NCBI GenBank assembly: GCA_949295025.1
Contig: CASFJK010000013.1
Span: forward strand, 1 to 37,043
Direction: 5' to 3'
DNA from: an uncultured Pseudomonadota bacterium
GTDB taxonomy: Bacteria > Pseudomonadota > Alphaproteobacteria > RF32 > CAG-239
Length of the DNA: 37,043 nucleotides
Made by a program: the position numbers and the translations under genes. Below, piece after piece: positions 1 to 8,772 of the stretch; position 1 is the stretch's first letter, and every line of letters starts with the position of its first letter. Under the pieces are notes generated by a model, which was not told the DNA's origin, ran no database searches, and saw only the letters and a program-made list of their open reading frames with translations.

Positions 1-1263
1 CAATGAGTTAATAGCCAATTGCTGTCTGGTTTGCAATGCCAACATGTTTGCTGACTCTTCGTTCATATCGGCCAAAGTCAACTTATCGGCACCTTCGGTT
101 AATACGTTAATCAAATTATCCGTAAAGTCTTCACGGCTTTGAACAATGGAGTAGTTGTTACCAAAGTCTGAAGCCATGGTTCGAAGTTCAGTAATTGCAT
201 CTTCAATATGAGAGATGGCAACATCAATATTTTCATCTCTCTGCCAATCGTTTTGGGCTTGCGCGATGCCCAAACCTTTTGAGCTTGCGTCAACGCCCGT
301 AATTTCTATTTTTGAAGAACGATCTTCGTTGAAGACTACGGTTAATTTGTTGCCTTGCAACAAGTTGACACCTTTATAACCGGCATCATTTGCCAAAGAG
401 TCTATTTGTTTCAAGATTTCATTAAATTGTTTGGCATAGCTGGAACGCTCTGTGCTTATTTCTTTAGCGTTTCCGGCATCTCTATCACCAATAATTCCCA
501 TAGATTCAACTTGAGATTTATTTTTGCTGTCAGCAAAGACTCGAAACTCTTTGCCTGTAGCCATGATAGAAAATTCTTTGCCATTAGCTTCAGCACTAAC
601 GCCTAAGCTGGAAGCGGCATCATTAATAGCTTGTGCTATTGACGCTGAGTTTGCACCGGTTGAACCTGCTGCTAAAGAGACTTTTTTAGCGGCAGAATCT
701 GCTTTAGCTAAACCTTGTCCACCATCTGCATTCAACCATGATACCATTGAGCTATCAGTTGTTGTTACAATAACCTTTGACGCTTCAACTTTTGCGCTTA
801 AGCCAAGACCTTGCAACTGACTTGCCACACTGGCGGCACCTGCGTTATCGTTTCCTTGAACAACAATTTCTTTTTCAGTTCCGTCTTCCAGATAAACGGT
901 AAATTTTTTACCATTATCTGCTGAACCTATTTCTAATGTGAATGTGCTTAAATCTTCACGAGCATCCACCATGAAATCTGCTGTTACGCCGGTTGTAATT
1001 TGTCCTGATGTAATAGCATATTTATCAAAGTTACTCGGAACATCACGTGCAGAATTGGCAATTGCTTTTGCTTGTTCGGCAAAAGAGGTAATTGTCTCTA
1101 TACCTTCGTTGGCTGCTTGAATGGTTTGGATACCTTGACCCATACTATCAAGCAATGCACTTAAGTCATTGGCGCGGTTATTTAATGATTGAGCGGTGCT
1201 TTGCGTCTGCTGTAACGCCAACAAGTTGGTACGCATACTGGCGGTTAATGATATATCTGCCAT
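1..1263 (-). CDS. Flagellin (partial, C-terminus beyond window; N-terminal internal deletion)
   Basis: Structural subunit of the flagellar filament, exported by the flagellar type III system. The reading frame is open to base 1; 421 codons are visible. It closely matches the complete flagellin at 1428-2810 along its whole length, and only about 14 C-terminal residues are missing. The N-terminus MADISLTASMRTNLLALQQTQS is followed directly by TAQSLNNRA. The paralogue has 26 more residues at this point, including the conserved RLSTGKKVNSAIDNP stretch, so 78 bp are missing in frame near 1195-1200. That stretch covers the end of helix D0 and the D0-D1 spoke, normally almost invariant in flagellins. 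The start ATG (1261-1263) has a good ribosome site (GGAGAAAGG). Identification as flagellin is secure; whether the product still polymerises is open. Confidence 0.93.
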   Translation of the reverse strand, partial: MADISLTASMRTNLLALQQTQSTAQSLNNRANDLSALLDSMGQGIQTIQAANEGIETITSFAEQAKAIANSARDVPSNFDKYAITSGQITTGVTADFMVDAREDLSTFTLEIGSADNGKKFTVYLEDGTEKEIVVQGNDNAGAASVASQLQGLGLSAKVEASKVIVTTTDSSMVSWLNADGGQGLAKADSAAKKVSLAAGSTGANSASIAQAINDAASSLGVSAEANGKEFSIMATGKEFRVFADSKNKSQVESMGIIGDRDAGNAKEISTERSSYAKQFNEILKQIDSLANDAGYKGVNLLQGNKLTVVFNEDRSSKIEITGVDASSKGLGIAQAQNDWQRDENIDVAISHIEDAITELRTMASDFGNNYSIVQSREDFTDNLINVLTEGADKLTLADMNEESANMLALQTRQQLAINSL

Positions 1264-1303
1264 TTCCTTTCTCCAATACTATGGAACACACTAAATTGTG
1301 AAT

Positions 1304-1315
1304 GTTTTACTAACA
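1304..1315 (-). promoter_or_regulatory. Motif shared by both flagellin upstream regions
   Basis: Read on the minus strand, TGTTAGTAAAAC lies about 40 bases before the first flagellin start. A similar TGTTAATGAAAAC (2862-2874) lies about 50 bases before the second. It may be part of a common flagellar promoter or operator. I see no clear sigma-54 or sigma-28 consensus, so this rests only on similarity between the two upstream regions. Confidence 0.25.
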
Positions 1316-1362
1316 TTACAGCTGATATAATATCACAAAAATAGGCTTTTGGCAAATAAATT

Positions 1363-1401
1363 ATGAAAAGGCAAAACCTTAGACAGATTTTGCCTTTTCA
1401 T
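1363..1401 (-). terminator. Hairpin terminator after the second flagellin
   Basis: A perfect 14-bp inverted repeat (ATGAAAAGGCAAAA and its complement, loop 1377-1387) lies just downstream of the flagellin stop at 1428. The trailing minus-strand sequence is AT-rich but has no long T run. It separates the two flagellin transcription units. Confidence 0.65.
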
Positions 1402-1427
1402 TTGAGAAAGAAAACATAAATTATATA

Positions 1428-2810
1428 TTAGAACAATTTTAATACAGCTTGTGAAGCTTGCGAAGCCAAACTCAATGAGTTAATAGCCAATTGTTGTCTG
1501 GTTTGCAATGCCAACATGTTTGCTGATTCTTCGTTCATATCAGCCAAAGTCAACTTATCGGCACCTTCAGTTAATACATTAATTAAGTTATCCGTAAAGT
1601 CTTCTCTGGTTTGAACAATTGAATAGTGGTTACCAAAATCTGAAGCCATGGTACGTAACTCCTGTATTGCATTTTCAATATGAGTAATAGAAACGTCAAT
1701 ATTGGCATCTTTTTGCCAATCGTTTTGGGCTTGCGCAATGCCCAAACCTTTTGAGCTTGCATCAACACCCGTAATTTCTATTTTTGAAGAACGATCTTCA
1801 TTAAAAATAACGGTCAACTTATTTTCTTGTAATAAGTTTACACCTTTATAACCGGCATCGTTTGCCAAATCATCTATCTGAGACAAGATTTCATTAAATT
1901 GCTTAGCATAGCTGCTACGTTCCGGACTAACTTCTTTAGCATTTCCGGCACCTTTGTCTCCCAACATGCCTAATTTTTCAAATACATCATCGTTGGTGGT
2001 ATCGGCAAAGACACGAAATTCTTTATTTGTTGCCATAATGGATAACTTTTTACCATCGGCTTCTGCAGTCACACCTAATCCGGATGCGGCATCATTTATT
2101 GCTTGTGCAATTGAAGCTGAGTTTGCGCCATTGCCTCCGCTGGTTAATGTCACACTTTTGGCTGCAGAAGCTGATTTTGCCAAACCGTTGCCATCATCAT
2201 TAATCCAGGAAACCATAGAGCCATCAGTTGTTGAAACGTGAACTTTACTTCCTTCTACTTTGGCATTGAGACCCAAACCTTGCAATTTGTTGGCAACATC
2301 AGCAGCACCGGCGGCGTCATTTCCCGTAACGGTAATAGGGTGAGCTGTTCCATCTTCAAAATAAACTGTAAATTCCTTTCCAGTATCTGAGCCACCAATT
2401 TCAATATCAAATTGGCTTAAATCGTCTCTGGCATCAACCATAAATGTTCCATCTACTCCGGCATTTATCTCTTGTGATGAAATGGCATATTTGTCAAAGT
2501 TGCTTGGGACGTCACGTGCTGAGTTAGCAATTGCTTTTGCTTGCTCAGCAAAAGAAGTGATTGACTCAATTGCTTCGTTTGTTGCTTGTAAAGTTTGTAT
2601 ACCTTGTCCCATGCTATCAAGCAAGGCATTCAAATCGTCAGCTCGGTTATTTAATGACTGTGCTGTATAATATGAAGACGGATTATCAATTGCTGAATTG
2701 ACCTTTTTACCGGTTGATAATCTTTCTTGCGTTGCATCCATTAAACTTTGGGTATTCTGCAAAGATAATAAGTTTGAACGCATACTTGCTGTTAATGAAA
2801 TATCTGCCAT
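1428..2810 (-). CDS. Flagellin (complete, 460 aa)
   Basis: Filament subunit of the flagellum. The N-terminal D0/D1 region (about residues 1-135) contains the family motif QERLSTGKKVNSAIDNPSSY. The C-terminal region (about 330-460) contains EDFTDNLINVLTEGADKLTLAD and ends in the typical amphipathic helix (SLSLASQASQAVLKLF). The centre is the variable, surface-exposed part. The ribosome site AGAGAAAG precedes the ATG at 2808-2810. It is the downstream gene of flbT on the same strand (118-bp gap), and its own terminator follows at 1363-1401. The paralogue at 1-1263 is a tandem duplicate. Alphaproteobacterial flagellin numbering (fljK, flaA and so on) cannot be assigned from sequence alone. Confidence 0.96.
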   Translation of the reverse strand: MADISLTASMRSNLLSLQNTQSLMDATQERLSTGKKVNSAIDNPSSYYTAQSLNNRADDLNALLDSMGQGIQTLQATNEAIESITSFAEQAKAIANSARDVPSNFDKYAISSQEINAGVDGTFMVDARDDLSQFDIEIGGSDTGKEFTVYFEDGTAHPITVTGNDAAGAADVANKLQGLGLNAKVEGSKVHVSTTDGSMVSWINDDGNGLAKSASAAKSVTLTSGGNGANSASIAQAINDAASGLGVTAEADGKKLSIMATNKEFRVFADTTNDDVFEKLGMLGDKGAGNAKEVSPERSSYAKQFNEILSQIDDLANDAGYKGVNLLQENKLTVIFNEDRSSKIEITGVDASSKGLGIAQAQNDWQKDANIDVSITHIENAIQELRTMASDFGNHYSIVQTREDFTDNLINVLTEGADKLTLADMNEESANMLALQTRQQLAINSLSLASQASQAVLKLF

Positions 2811-2928
2811 TTTCTTTCTCTTCCCATACTGTGGATATAAATTTTCTACCAGAACCTGATAGTTTTCATTAACAAACTATTAACTTTTTTCTAAAATTGT
2901 AAGACTTATTATCTTTTTATCCACAGAA

Positions 2929-3327
2929 TTAGAGGTTTCCCTTCAAGGTTTCTCCAAACAGTTCATCCTCTTTTTTAATCAATTTATCAGCAGCTTTTAT
3001 TGCGCCGTAATAATCGGCATTGATGATGCACTCATTGACCGGTGAAACATATGGAATCAAACTCGGAGCGGCATTTTGCAAATCTCTTACATATTGTAAA
3101 TACATGGCATGCAATTTTTCCGGATTGCGAGATAAATACATTTGCTGAACAATAAAATATATTCTTTTGCAAGGGGTGTTTGCTTCTGCTTCTCTTAAGA
3201 TGAATTTTTCTCTCAAAATTGGAACATTGCCTTCAATATAAAAACGGGTACGCTCTCCGTCATTGGTGATAAGAGATTCTCCGATAATGATGCTTTCATG
3301 GGGTTTTAACTCAATTTTCAAAGGCAT
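2929..3327 (-). CDS. flbT: Flagellar biosynthesis repressor FlbT
   Basis: FlbT is a small RNA-associated regulator of alphaproteobacterial flagella. In Caulobacter it acts after transcription on flagellin mRNA, holding back flagellin synthesis until the hook is complete. The 132-aa product has normal family length and pattern: an N-terminal LKPHESIIIGESLITNDGER, the central ILREKFILREAEANTPCKRI and the conserved IYFIVQQMYLS. It sits upstream of the flagellin genes on the same strand, as expected for a flagellin regulator. The usual partner flaF is not visible in the window. A perfect DnaA-box-like 9-mer (TTATCCACA, 2917-2925) lies just after the stop, probably by chance. Confidence 0.92.
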   Translation of the reverse strand: MPLKIELKPHESIIIGESLITNDGERTRFYIEGNVPILREKFILREAEANTPCKRIYFIVQQMYLSRNPEKLHAMYLQYVRDLQNAAPSLIPYVSPVNECIINADYYGAIKAADKLIKKEDELFGETLKGNL

Positions 3328-3437
3328 TTTTCTACTCCATTTTACTTTTTTTTAACAAAACTGTGAACAGTATATAATTATTTTATTTCTTTTTGCAAAC
3401 CTTTATTTTTATTAAAGGATTTTATTAACCGATATTT

Positions 3438-3875
3438 ATGCGTGAGTTTTATATGTCTATTCAACCCAAAAATTTTGATGAAAATGAAAAAAATGTGTAT
3501 ATGAAAGCCCTTACATTTATGCTTTCTCTTGATAAAAAAAACACAGTTGAAAAAACTGATTATTTGAAGTTGCAAGCATTTAGATGCGGCTTGGATGGAC
3601 GCAAAGTTAAAACTAAAACAACGGATAAAATATCTGACATTATTTTGGCTCTAAATAAAATTGACAATATTGCTGTTAGGCGCTATATCCTTCTCAACAT
3701 GATTATGCTGACCATTGCTGGTCATGAACTGCTTGATACAGAAGTGGATATAATTTACGGAATTGGTACCAAAGCAGGAATCAGTGTTGATAAAATTGAT
3801 GACTTTTTCCTTTGGGCTGCTCGTGGTGTGGAATGGCAGATTGAAGGAATGCGAATCGTAGAAGAAGATTTATAA
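3438..3875 (+). CDS. Small all-helical protein of unknown function (TerB-like pattern)
   Basis: A 145-aa soluble protein with no signal peptide or membrane segment. The second half (about residues 75-140) is a run of amphipathic helices, with DNIAVRRYILLNMIMLTIAG, then HELLDTEVDIIYGIGTKAGIS, then a final helix. This pattern recalls the TerB-like helical fold, but I cannot confirm homology. The start is uncertain: ATG at 3438, or ATG at 3453 (MSIQPKNF), which has TGAG close upstream. The stop overlaps the next gene's ATG by one base (TAATG at 3873-3877), so it is translationally coupled to the ABC-F gene. That suggests a related role, perhaps at the ribosome or in stress, but this is inference. 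Confidence 0.8.
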   Translation: MREFYMSIQPKNFDENEKNVYMKALTFMLSLDKKNTVEKTDYLKLQAFRCGLDGRKVKTKTTDKISDIILALNKIDNIAVRRYILLNMIMLTIAGHELLDTEVDIIYGIGTKAGISVDKIDDFFLWAARGVEWQIEGMRIVEEDL

Positions 3876-5686
3876 TGTATTCGGAACCGCCTATTTATGC
3901 AATTAAAGGAGCCGAGCTTAGTTTCGGCTCTAATCATTTATTCACTAATGTTGACCTTTATATTAATAAAGGTGATAAAATATCTTTGGTTGGCAGAAAC
4001 GGGTCCGGAAAATCTACACTTTTAAAAGTGATTTCAGGTGTGCTTGAACCTGATAACGGTGAAATTTTTATTCAACCAGGCATCAAGATTGCTTATATGC
4101 CACAAGAACCTGACTTCTCTCCATATAAAACCTTACGCGAAATGATTCTTTCCGGATTACCCGATATGGGAAAAGGGCAAGAATATAAGGCAGATATGCT
4201 TATTCAACAATTTAATATTGTTGGCAATGCCGACCCAAAACAAGCTTCCGGAGGAGAAAGACGCAAAGCAGCATTGGCTAAAACATTAATTAATGATCCA
4301 GACATTCTGCTATTGGACGAACCGACAAACCATCTTGATATTGCCACAATTGAAACTTTGGAAAATATTATAAAAAATTTTGCCGGTGCCGTGGTTGTTA
4401 TTTCCCACGACAGAATGTTTTTGAACAACATTTCGCAAACAACCTTTTGGCTTGATCGCGGAATTATGCGCCGCAATAACAAAGGTTTTAAGTTTTTTGA
4501 AGAATGGCAAGACCAAGTTATTGAACAAGAGATTATAGAACAGAAAAATCTAAACAAAAAATTAGAAGAAGAAACCGAGTGGCTTCATAAAGGGGTTACT
4601 GCCCGCCGACGTCGAAATCAAGGTCGTTTGCGCCGTTTGCAACAACTGCGCCAAGAAAGAAAAGAACAAATCAAACAGATTGGGAATATTAATCTGAATG
4701 TTGAAGAAGGTGATTATCGTTCTAAATTGGTCATTGAAGCTAAAAATATTTGTAAAGCCTTTGGTGAGCGCATCATTGTTAAGGATTTTTCAACTCGAAT
4801 AATTAAAGGAAATAAAATCGGCATTGCCGGTCCAAACGGTGCCGGAAAAACAACACTAATCAAGCTTCTGACAAAACGCTTGGAACCTGATTCCGGCTTT
4901 GTTAGAATCGGAAAAAATTTAGAAGAAGCATATTTTGATCAAAATCGTTTGACACTTGACCCTAAAAAAACTCTATGGCAAACCCTTTGCGACAAAGGAG
5001 ACCATATTTTAGTGCGCGGTCAATATCGTCATGTTATAGCCTATCTGAAAGACTTTTTGTTCCGTCCTGATCAAGCGCATTGTCCGGTTTCTGCTCTTTC
5101 CGGCGGTGAAAAAAACCGATTGATGTTGGCGGTTGCCTTGGCTCAACCTTCCAATTTTTTGGTCTTGGATGAACCTACCAACGACTTGGATATGGACACA
5201 CTTGATTTATTGCAAGAAGTTTTAAGTGACTATGAAGGAACAATGCTTATTGTGAGCCACGATCGCGACTTTTTGGACCGTGTTGTTACTTCTGTTATTT
5301 ATATGAAAGGTGACGGAACTATTTTTGAAAATGCCGGCAGTTATTCTGAGATTTTAGAAAAAATGCATTCTCAAGATAAAACAGACATTAAAGAAAATAA
5401 AAAATCTCAACCCAGAACAATTTCTGCTGAAACACGCAATAAAAAAACAGTCAAACTCAGCTATAATCAACAACGTTTATTGGAAGTTCTGCCCAAACGA
5501 GTTGAAGAAATGGAAAAACAAATTGCAGATATTGAACAAAAACTTAGTAATGCAGATTTGTATACAAATAATCGTGCAGAATTTGAAAAGTTGAGCGCTG
5601 ATTTGTTAAAGCTAAAAACTGATATTGAAAATGCTGAGAACCAATGGCTTGAAATTCAAGCCCTTAAAGAAGAACTTGAAGCTTAA
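3875..5686 (+). CDS. uup: ABC-F family ATPase, Uup-like
   Basis: A soluble tandem-ATPase protein of the ABC-F family. Members bind the ribosomal E site or branched nucleic acids rather than transporting solutes. The first nucleotide-binding domain has Walker A GRNGSGKST (about residues 40-48), signature SGGERRKAALAK (about 125) and Walker B LLLDEPTNHLD (about 145-155). A basic charged linker (about 225-265, RRRRNQGRLRRLQQLR) follows. The second domain has GPNGAGKTT (about 319-327), LSGGEKNR (about 408) and LVLDEPTNDLD (about 430-440). The C-terminal coiled coil (about 530-600) is the Uup-type DNA-binding extension, which favours Uup over EttA. At 603 aa it is of usual length. It is coupled to the upstream gene by a one-base overlap and its 3' end overlaps the convergent gene by 4 bases. 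Confidence 0.9.
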   Translation: MYSEPPIYAIKGAELSFGSNHLFTNVDLYINKGDKISLVGRNGSGKSTLLKVISGVLEPDNGEIFIQPGIKIAYMPQEPDFSPYKTLREMILSGLPDMGKGQEYKADMLIQQFNIVGNADPKQASGGERRKAALAKTLINDPDILLLDEPTNHLDIATIETLENIIKNFAGAVVVISHDRMFLNNISQTTFWLDRGIMRRNNKGFKFFEEWQDQVIEQEIIEQKNLNKKLEEETEWLHKGVTARRRRNQGRLRRLQQLRQERKEQIKQIGNINLNVEEGDYRSKLVIEAKNICKAFGERIIVKDFSTRIIKGNKIGIAGPNGAGKTTLIKLLTKRLEPDSGFVRIGKNLEEAYFDQNRLTLDPKKTLWQTLCDKGDHILVRGQYRHVIAYLKDFLFRPDQAHCPVSALSGGEKNRLMLAVALAQPSNFLVLDEPTNDLDMDTLDLLQEVLSDYEGTMLIVSHDRDFLDRVVTSVIYMKGDGTIFENAGSYSEILEKMHSQDKTDIKENKKSQPRTISAETRNKKTVKLSYNQQRLLEVLPKRVEEMEKQIADIEQKLSNADLYTNNRAEFEKLSADLLKLKTDIENAENQWLEIQALKEELEA

Positions 5687-6252
5687 ATTTTAGGTTCTTT
5701 CAGCAAGGTTCTTAATGCCTCCAATTGAGGCTCTACCATGTGGCGCTCCTCAACACTAATTTTTTCTATATTTAAATTTTTTTGTTGTGCTTGAGCTTCG
5801 CGGCGTAGTGTTTCTGAAACTGCTGGATTACCAGAATTTCTGGCCCCATCTTTCATTAATTGCTGTTTTTTTAAGATTTCTTTATCTCGCATAATGGTAG
5901 ACATGATAATACGCAACCGATTATCGATATAAATAAATCTGTTAACATCCCAACCTCTGTTGCTTAACCATGTTGACAAAGCCGAATCTAGTTGGCTTTT
6001 GCCATCTGTCGTATCATATGATAATTGAGGAATTTCCGGACAATGACCTTCATCTTCGCAATATTTTATCCAAGTTTTTAAAAAGGCTCTTAATTCTTCA
6101 CTCGATATTTGCGTTTTTTGTAAAGCCTGCATATTGAGATAAACCGGAGCATAGCGTTCGTGTTGCATTTGATAAACTGCCATTCCGATAAAAAGAAGCA
6201 AGATTGTCGCAACGATTGTGGTTAGATATAAATATTTTTTTTCTAATTTCAT
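5683..6252 (-). CDS. Unknown membrane-anchored protein
   Basis: A 189-aa protein I do not recognise. A short basic N-terminus (MKLEKKY) precedes one hydrophobic segment (about residues 8-27). The rest is soluble and probably periplasmic, with two cysteines close together (YCEDEGHCPEI, about residues 64-74) that could form a disulfide, and a charged helical C-terminal half. It is the last gene of a minus-strand run, 3 bases after the HAD-IIA gene. The ribosome site is weak. Its stop region overlaps the end of the ABC-F gene (convergent, 4 bases). Confidence 0.78.
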   Translation of the reverse strand: MKLEKKYLYLTTIVATILLLFIGMAVYQMQHERYAPVYLNMQALQKTQISSEELRAFLKTWIKYCEDEGHCPEIPQLSYDTTDGKSQLDSALSTWLSNRGWDVNRFIYIDNRLRIIMSTIMRDKEILKKQQLMKDGARNSGNPAVSETLRREAQAQQKNLNIEKISVEERHMVEPQLEALRTLLKEPKI

Positions 6253-6255
6253 ATA

Positions 6256-7149
6256 TTACCAACGCAAATTTGAAATAACATAATCGGGAAATGTATCAAA
6301 ACTATTAGATAATTCTCTGGTTTTGGCAACATCCGGAATATACCCTTCCCCTAAGAAGTTAACATGTACGCCTTTGCTGATTAAAACCGCATGAATTCCT
6401 ATTAAATTGGCACCTTTAATATCTGTGGTCATATTATCGCCAATCATCAAAACTTTGTTTTTATCAGTTATTGCCATATCTTCTATAGCATATTCCATAA
6501 TTTTGGCATCCGGCTTTCCGACCGTTATAATATTTCCGCCCAATACAGCATATTGCTCGGCAATTGCACCTGGAGCCACACAAACTTTTCCATCTTTGTA
6601 AGTTGAAGTATCGTTACCGGCACAAACAAACGGAATACCTAAGCTAGCGGCATGTTCCAAATCTGCACGATAAGTATCTGTCGTATCTTCTTGAGAAGCC
6701 ACAGAGCTCATGTAAATAAAATCAGCCTTACTGATATCATCTACACGTTCATAATCTAATTTATCAAAAACCCCATCATCATTTTGGCAACCCAATTGAA
6801 AATAACGAGCACCAAGAGCTCCATAGTTTCCTTGTTTGGATTTTAATTGATAATGCAATATTTCTCCTGCAGTGATGATAGAATCAAATATACTCAGAGG
6901 CACTCTGTTTTCATGCAAAATCTTTGCTATTCCAGCGACACGTAAAGGAGAGTTACTTAATAAGACGATATGCTTGCCTGATTTTTTTAGATTGACCAAG
7001 GCATTGATGGCTTCTGATTTTATGGCAGAACCATCAGACAACACTCCTGAAAAACCTACGATAAAAGTGTCATAATTATCTATTATTTTCAAAATATTAA
7101 CGATGGGTTTTATCATTTTCATTTTGTTATCGTCCCAATCATAAAACAT
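6256..7149 (-). CDS. HAD superfamily class IIA protein (TIGR01459-like) lacking the nucleophile Asp
   Basis: The protein resembles the alphaproteobacterial HAD-IIA phosphatase family (TIGR01459 type). Visible motifs are motif II LLSNSPLR (about residues 77-84), the motif III lysine in VGKPDAKIM and the metal-binding MIGDNMTTDIKGA near residue 240. Motif I, where the catalytic aspartate normally sits (pattern D-x-W/D-G-V), reads IVGFSGVLSDG, so Gly32 (codon GGT at 7054-7056) replaces the nucleophile. One base change from GAT would account for it. The product is therefore probably not a normal HAD phosphatase, unless this is a sequencing error. Alternative starts exist at residues 10 and 12 (MKMIKP); none has a strong ribosome site. 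Confidence 0.85.
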   Translation of the reverse strand: MFYDWDDNKMKMIKPIVNILKIIDNYDTFIVGFSGVLSDGSAIKSEAINALVNLKKSGKHIVLLSNSPLRVAGIAKILHENRVPLSIFDSIITAGEILHYQLKSKQGNYGALGARYFQLGCQNDDGVFDKLDYERVDDISKADFIYMSSVASQEDTTDTYRADLEHAASLGIPFVCAGNDTSTYKDGKVCVAPGAIAEQYAVLGGNIITVGKPDAKIMEYAIEDMAITDKNKVLMIGDNMTTDIKGANLIGIHAVLISKGVHVNFLGEGYIPDVAKTRELSNSFDTFPDYVISNLRW

Positions 7150-7227
7150 TTGCGCAAATTTTATTTGAAATTAGTCTATTTACATACCAATTTCAAGTAA
7201 ATAAACAAAGTTTTTAGCTATTATTTT

Positions 7228-7977
7228 CTATAATTTTGTAATCTTTTTAATCACCTGATTAGCAATAGTCAAACCAAAAATAGCAGTTATGGTTGGTAGC
7301 GAGCCCAATGTATGTCTTTTTCTACCGTTTTGAGGTGTATTCTCTGCTATTTCATCGGTTTCTATCATGGCATTTTCAGGTAAATCTATTTGCTCATCGG
7401 AATAGACGCAATCAATTTCGCTTATTGTTACACCTCTTCTCTTTAAGCGCTTTCTGATAAATTTTGATAAGCTACAATTTTTGGTTTGGCTCAAATGTCC
7501 GAACTTGATGCAAGATGTGTCTGTTTTCAAAGCGGCTCCCATCGAAGAAATAAACGGAATTTTTTGCTGCCACAAGGCTTCCATCAAACAACATTTAGGA
7601 TTTAAGGCATCGATGGCATCGACCACGAAATCGACTTTATGTTGCAGCAGTTCAGGCAAGGTTTCGGCATTTACAAACAGCTCTTTGGTTTCAACCACAC
7701 AATCGGGATTAATATCTAAAACTCTCTCTTTGCCGACTTCTACCTTTTTACGCCCAACCGTGCTATGCAGAGCCAAAATTTGACGGTTAATATTGCTTTC
7801 ATCAAAAACATCAAAGTCTACCAAAATCAAGTGCCCAACACCGGAACGCGCCAAAGCCTCAACTACATAACCACCGACGGCACCAACACCCACAACCATT
7901 ACCGTTGCTTGTTGCAAGCGTGTTATTCCCTCTTCTCCCAACAACAATGAGGTGCGTAAAAACTGCTCTTTTACCAT
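7228..7977 (-). CDS. tcdA: tRNA threonylcarbamoyladenosine dehydratase
   Basis: An E1-like enzyme of the ThiF/MoeB fold that uses ATP to cyclise t6A37 in ANN-decoding tRNAs to ct6A (TcdA, also CsdL/YgdL). The nucleotide-binding GVGAVGGYVVEALARSG (about residues 30-46) and VDFDVFDESNINRQ (about 53-66) are typical. The region from residue 110 (VVDAIDALNPK) and the C-terminal GSLPTITAIFGLTIANQVI also match the family. At 249 aa it has normal length. Its ATG overlaps the end of the tatD-type gene by 7 bases, so the two are co-translated; a pairing of two small housekeeping enzymes is common in this class. Confidence 0.92.
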   Translation of the reverse strand: MVKEQFLRTSLLLGEEGITRLQQATVMVVGVGAVGGYVVEALARSGVGHLILVDFDVFDESNINRQILALHSTVGRKKVEVGKERVLDINPDCVVETKELFVNAETLPELLQHKVDFVVDAIDALNPKCCLMEALWQQKIPFISSMGAALKTDTSCIKFGHLSQTKNCSLSKFIRKRLKRRGVTISEIDCVYSDEQIDLPENAMIETDEIAENTPQNGRKRHTLGSLPTITAIFGLTIANQVIKKITKL

Positions 7978-8717
7978 GGTTTGATAAACTCCAACGAATT
8001 TTGATAAATTTGTTTGCCCAATTTTTCTATATCTTCTTTTTTTACTTCCGCAATTAATTTCAAAAGTTGTGGCAACTCTTCTATACCACTTTCCTCTCCT
8101 TTGACAAGAGATTGATAAGGACCATCGGTTTCTAACAAAATCTTATCTTCAGGAATGAGTTCTAATGCGCTTAAAATTTTTTTGCTTTTTAACACCCCTC
8201 CTGAAAAGGAAAAATAAGCGCCGTATTTCAGGGCGACTTTTGCTTGCTCAGCTGAACCTCCGAAAGAATGTAAAACAAACTTTTGCGGCATTTTGTTCCA
8301 CAATTCATCTAACCAGACAAAACTTTTGACGGCGTGCATCAACAGCGGGCGGCGGAATTTTTTTGCCAACTCCATATGTTTTATAAAAACCTCTCTTTGC
8401 GGCTCTGGTTCAGGATTTTTTAACTTATCCAAACCACACTCGCCGACCAAAGCATTTGGGAATTGTTGCAACATATCTTCCAACGTTGATAGCCAATTTT
8501 TGCTTCTTTTTTCCAAATACCATGGATGCAAGCCAAAAGCCGGAACAACTTTTTGCGGGTTGGTTTGAGCTAAAATTGCTACATTTTTCCAATCTTCTTC
8601 CGTTGCTGAAACACAAAGCAATTTTTGTACACCAAACTTTGGCATATCCGCAATAATATCCGTTGCACATTTTTGCTTATAATCTTGCAAATGTATATGA
8701 GTGTCGATAAACTGCAA
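7971..8717 (-). CDS. TatD family metal-dependent hydrolase / DNase
   Basis: A cytoplasmic TIM-barrel metallo-hydrolase of the TatD family, whose members are mostly 3'-5' exonucleases. It shows the N-terminal metal motif DTHIHL (residues 5-10), GECGLD (about 97-102), a histidine strand (LLMHAVKSF), VLHSFGGSAEQAK and the terminal LETDGPY. The reading frame begins with TTG at 8715-8717, preceded by GAGGA. No ATG fits as well, since the family motif starts only four residues in. The divergent alanine racemase gene starts 55 bp away, so both promoters must share this short gap. Substrate is not predictable. Confidence 0.9.
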   Translation of the reverse strand: MQFIDTHIHLQDYKQKCATDIIADMPKFGVQKLLCVSATEEDWKNVAILAQTNPQKVVPAFGLHPWYLEKRSKNWLSTLEDMLQQFPNALVGECGLDKLKNPEPEPQREVFIKHMELAKKFRRPLLMHAVKSFVWLDELWNKMPQKFVLHSFGGSAEQAKVALKYGAYFSFSGGVLKSKKILSALELIPEDKILLETDGPYQSLVKGEESGIEELPQLLKLIAEVKKEDIEKLGKQIYQNSLEFIKPW

Positions 8718-8772
8718 AGAGATTTTTCCTCATCGAAAAATTGGTTCATTCTGGAAAGGATATTAGAGAATT

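Noticed and set aside
2830-2925. Two DnaA-box-like 9-mers (TGTGGATAT and perfect TTATCCACA) near flbT
   Set aside because: No AT-rich unwinding region, dnaA or other origin gene nearby; two short matches are expected by chance in AT-rich DNA.
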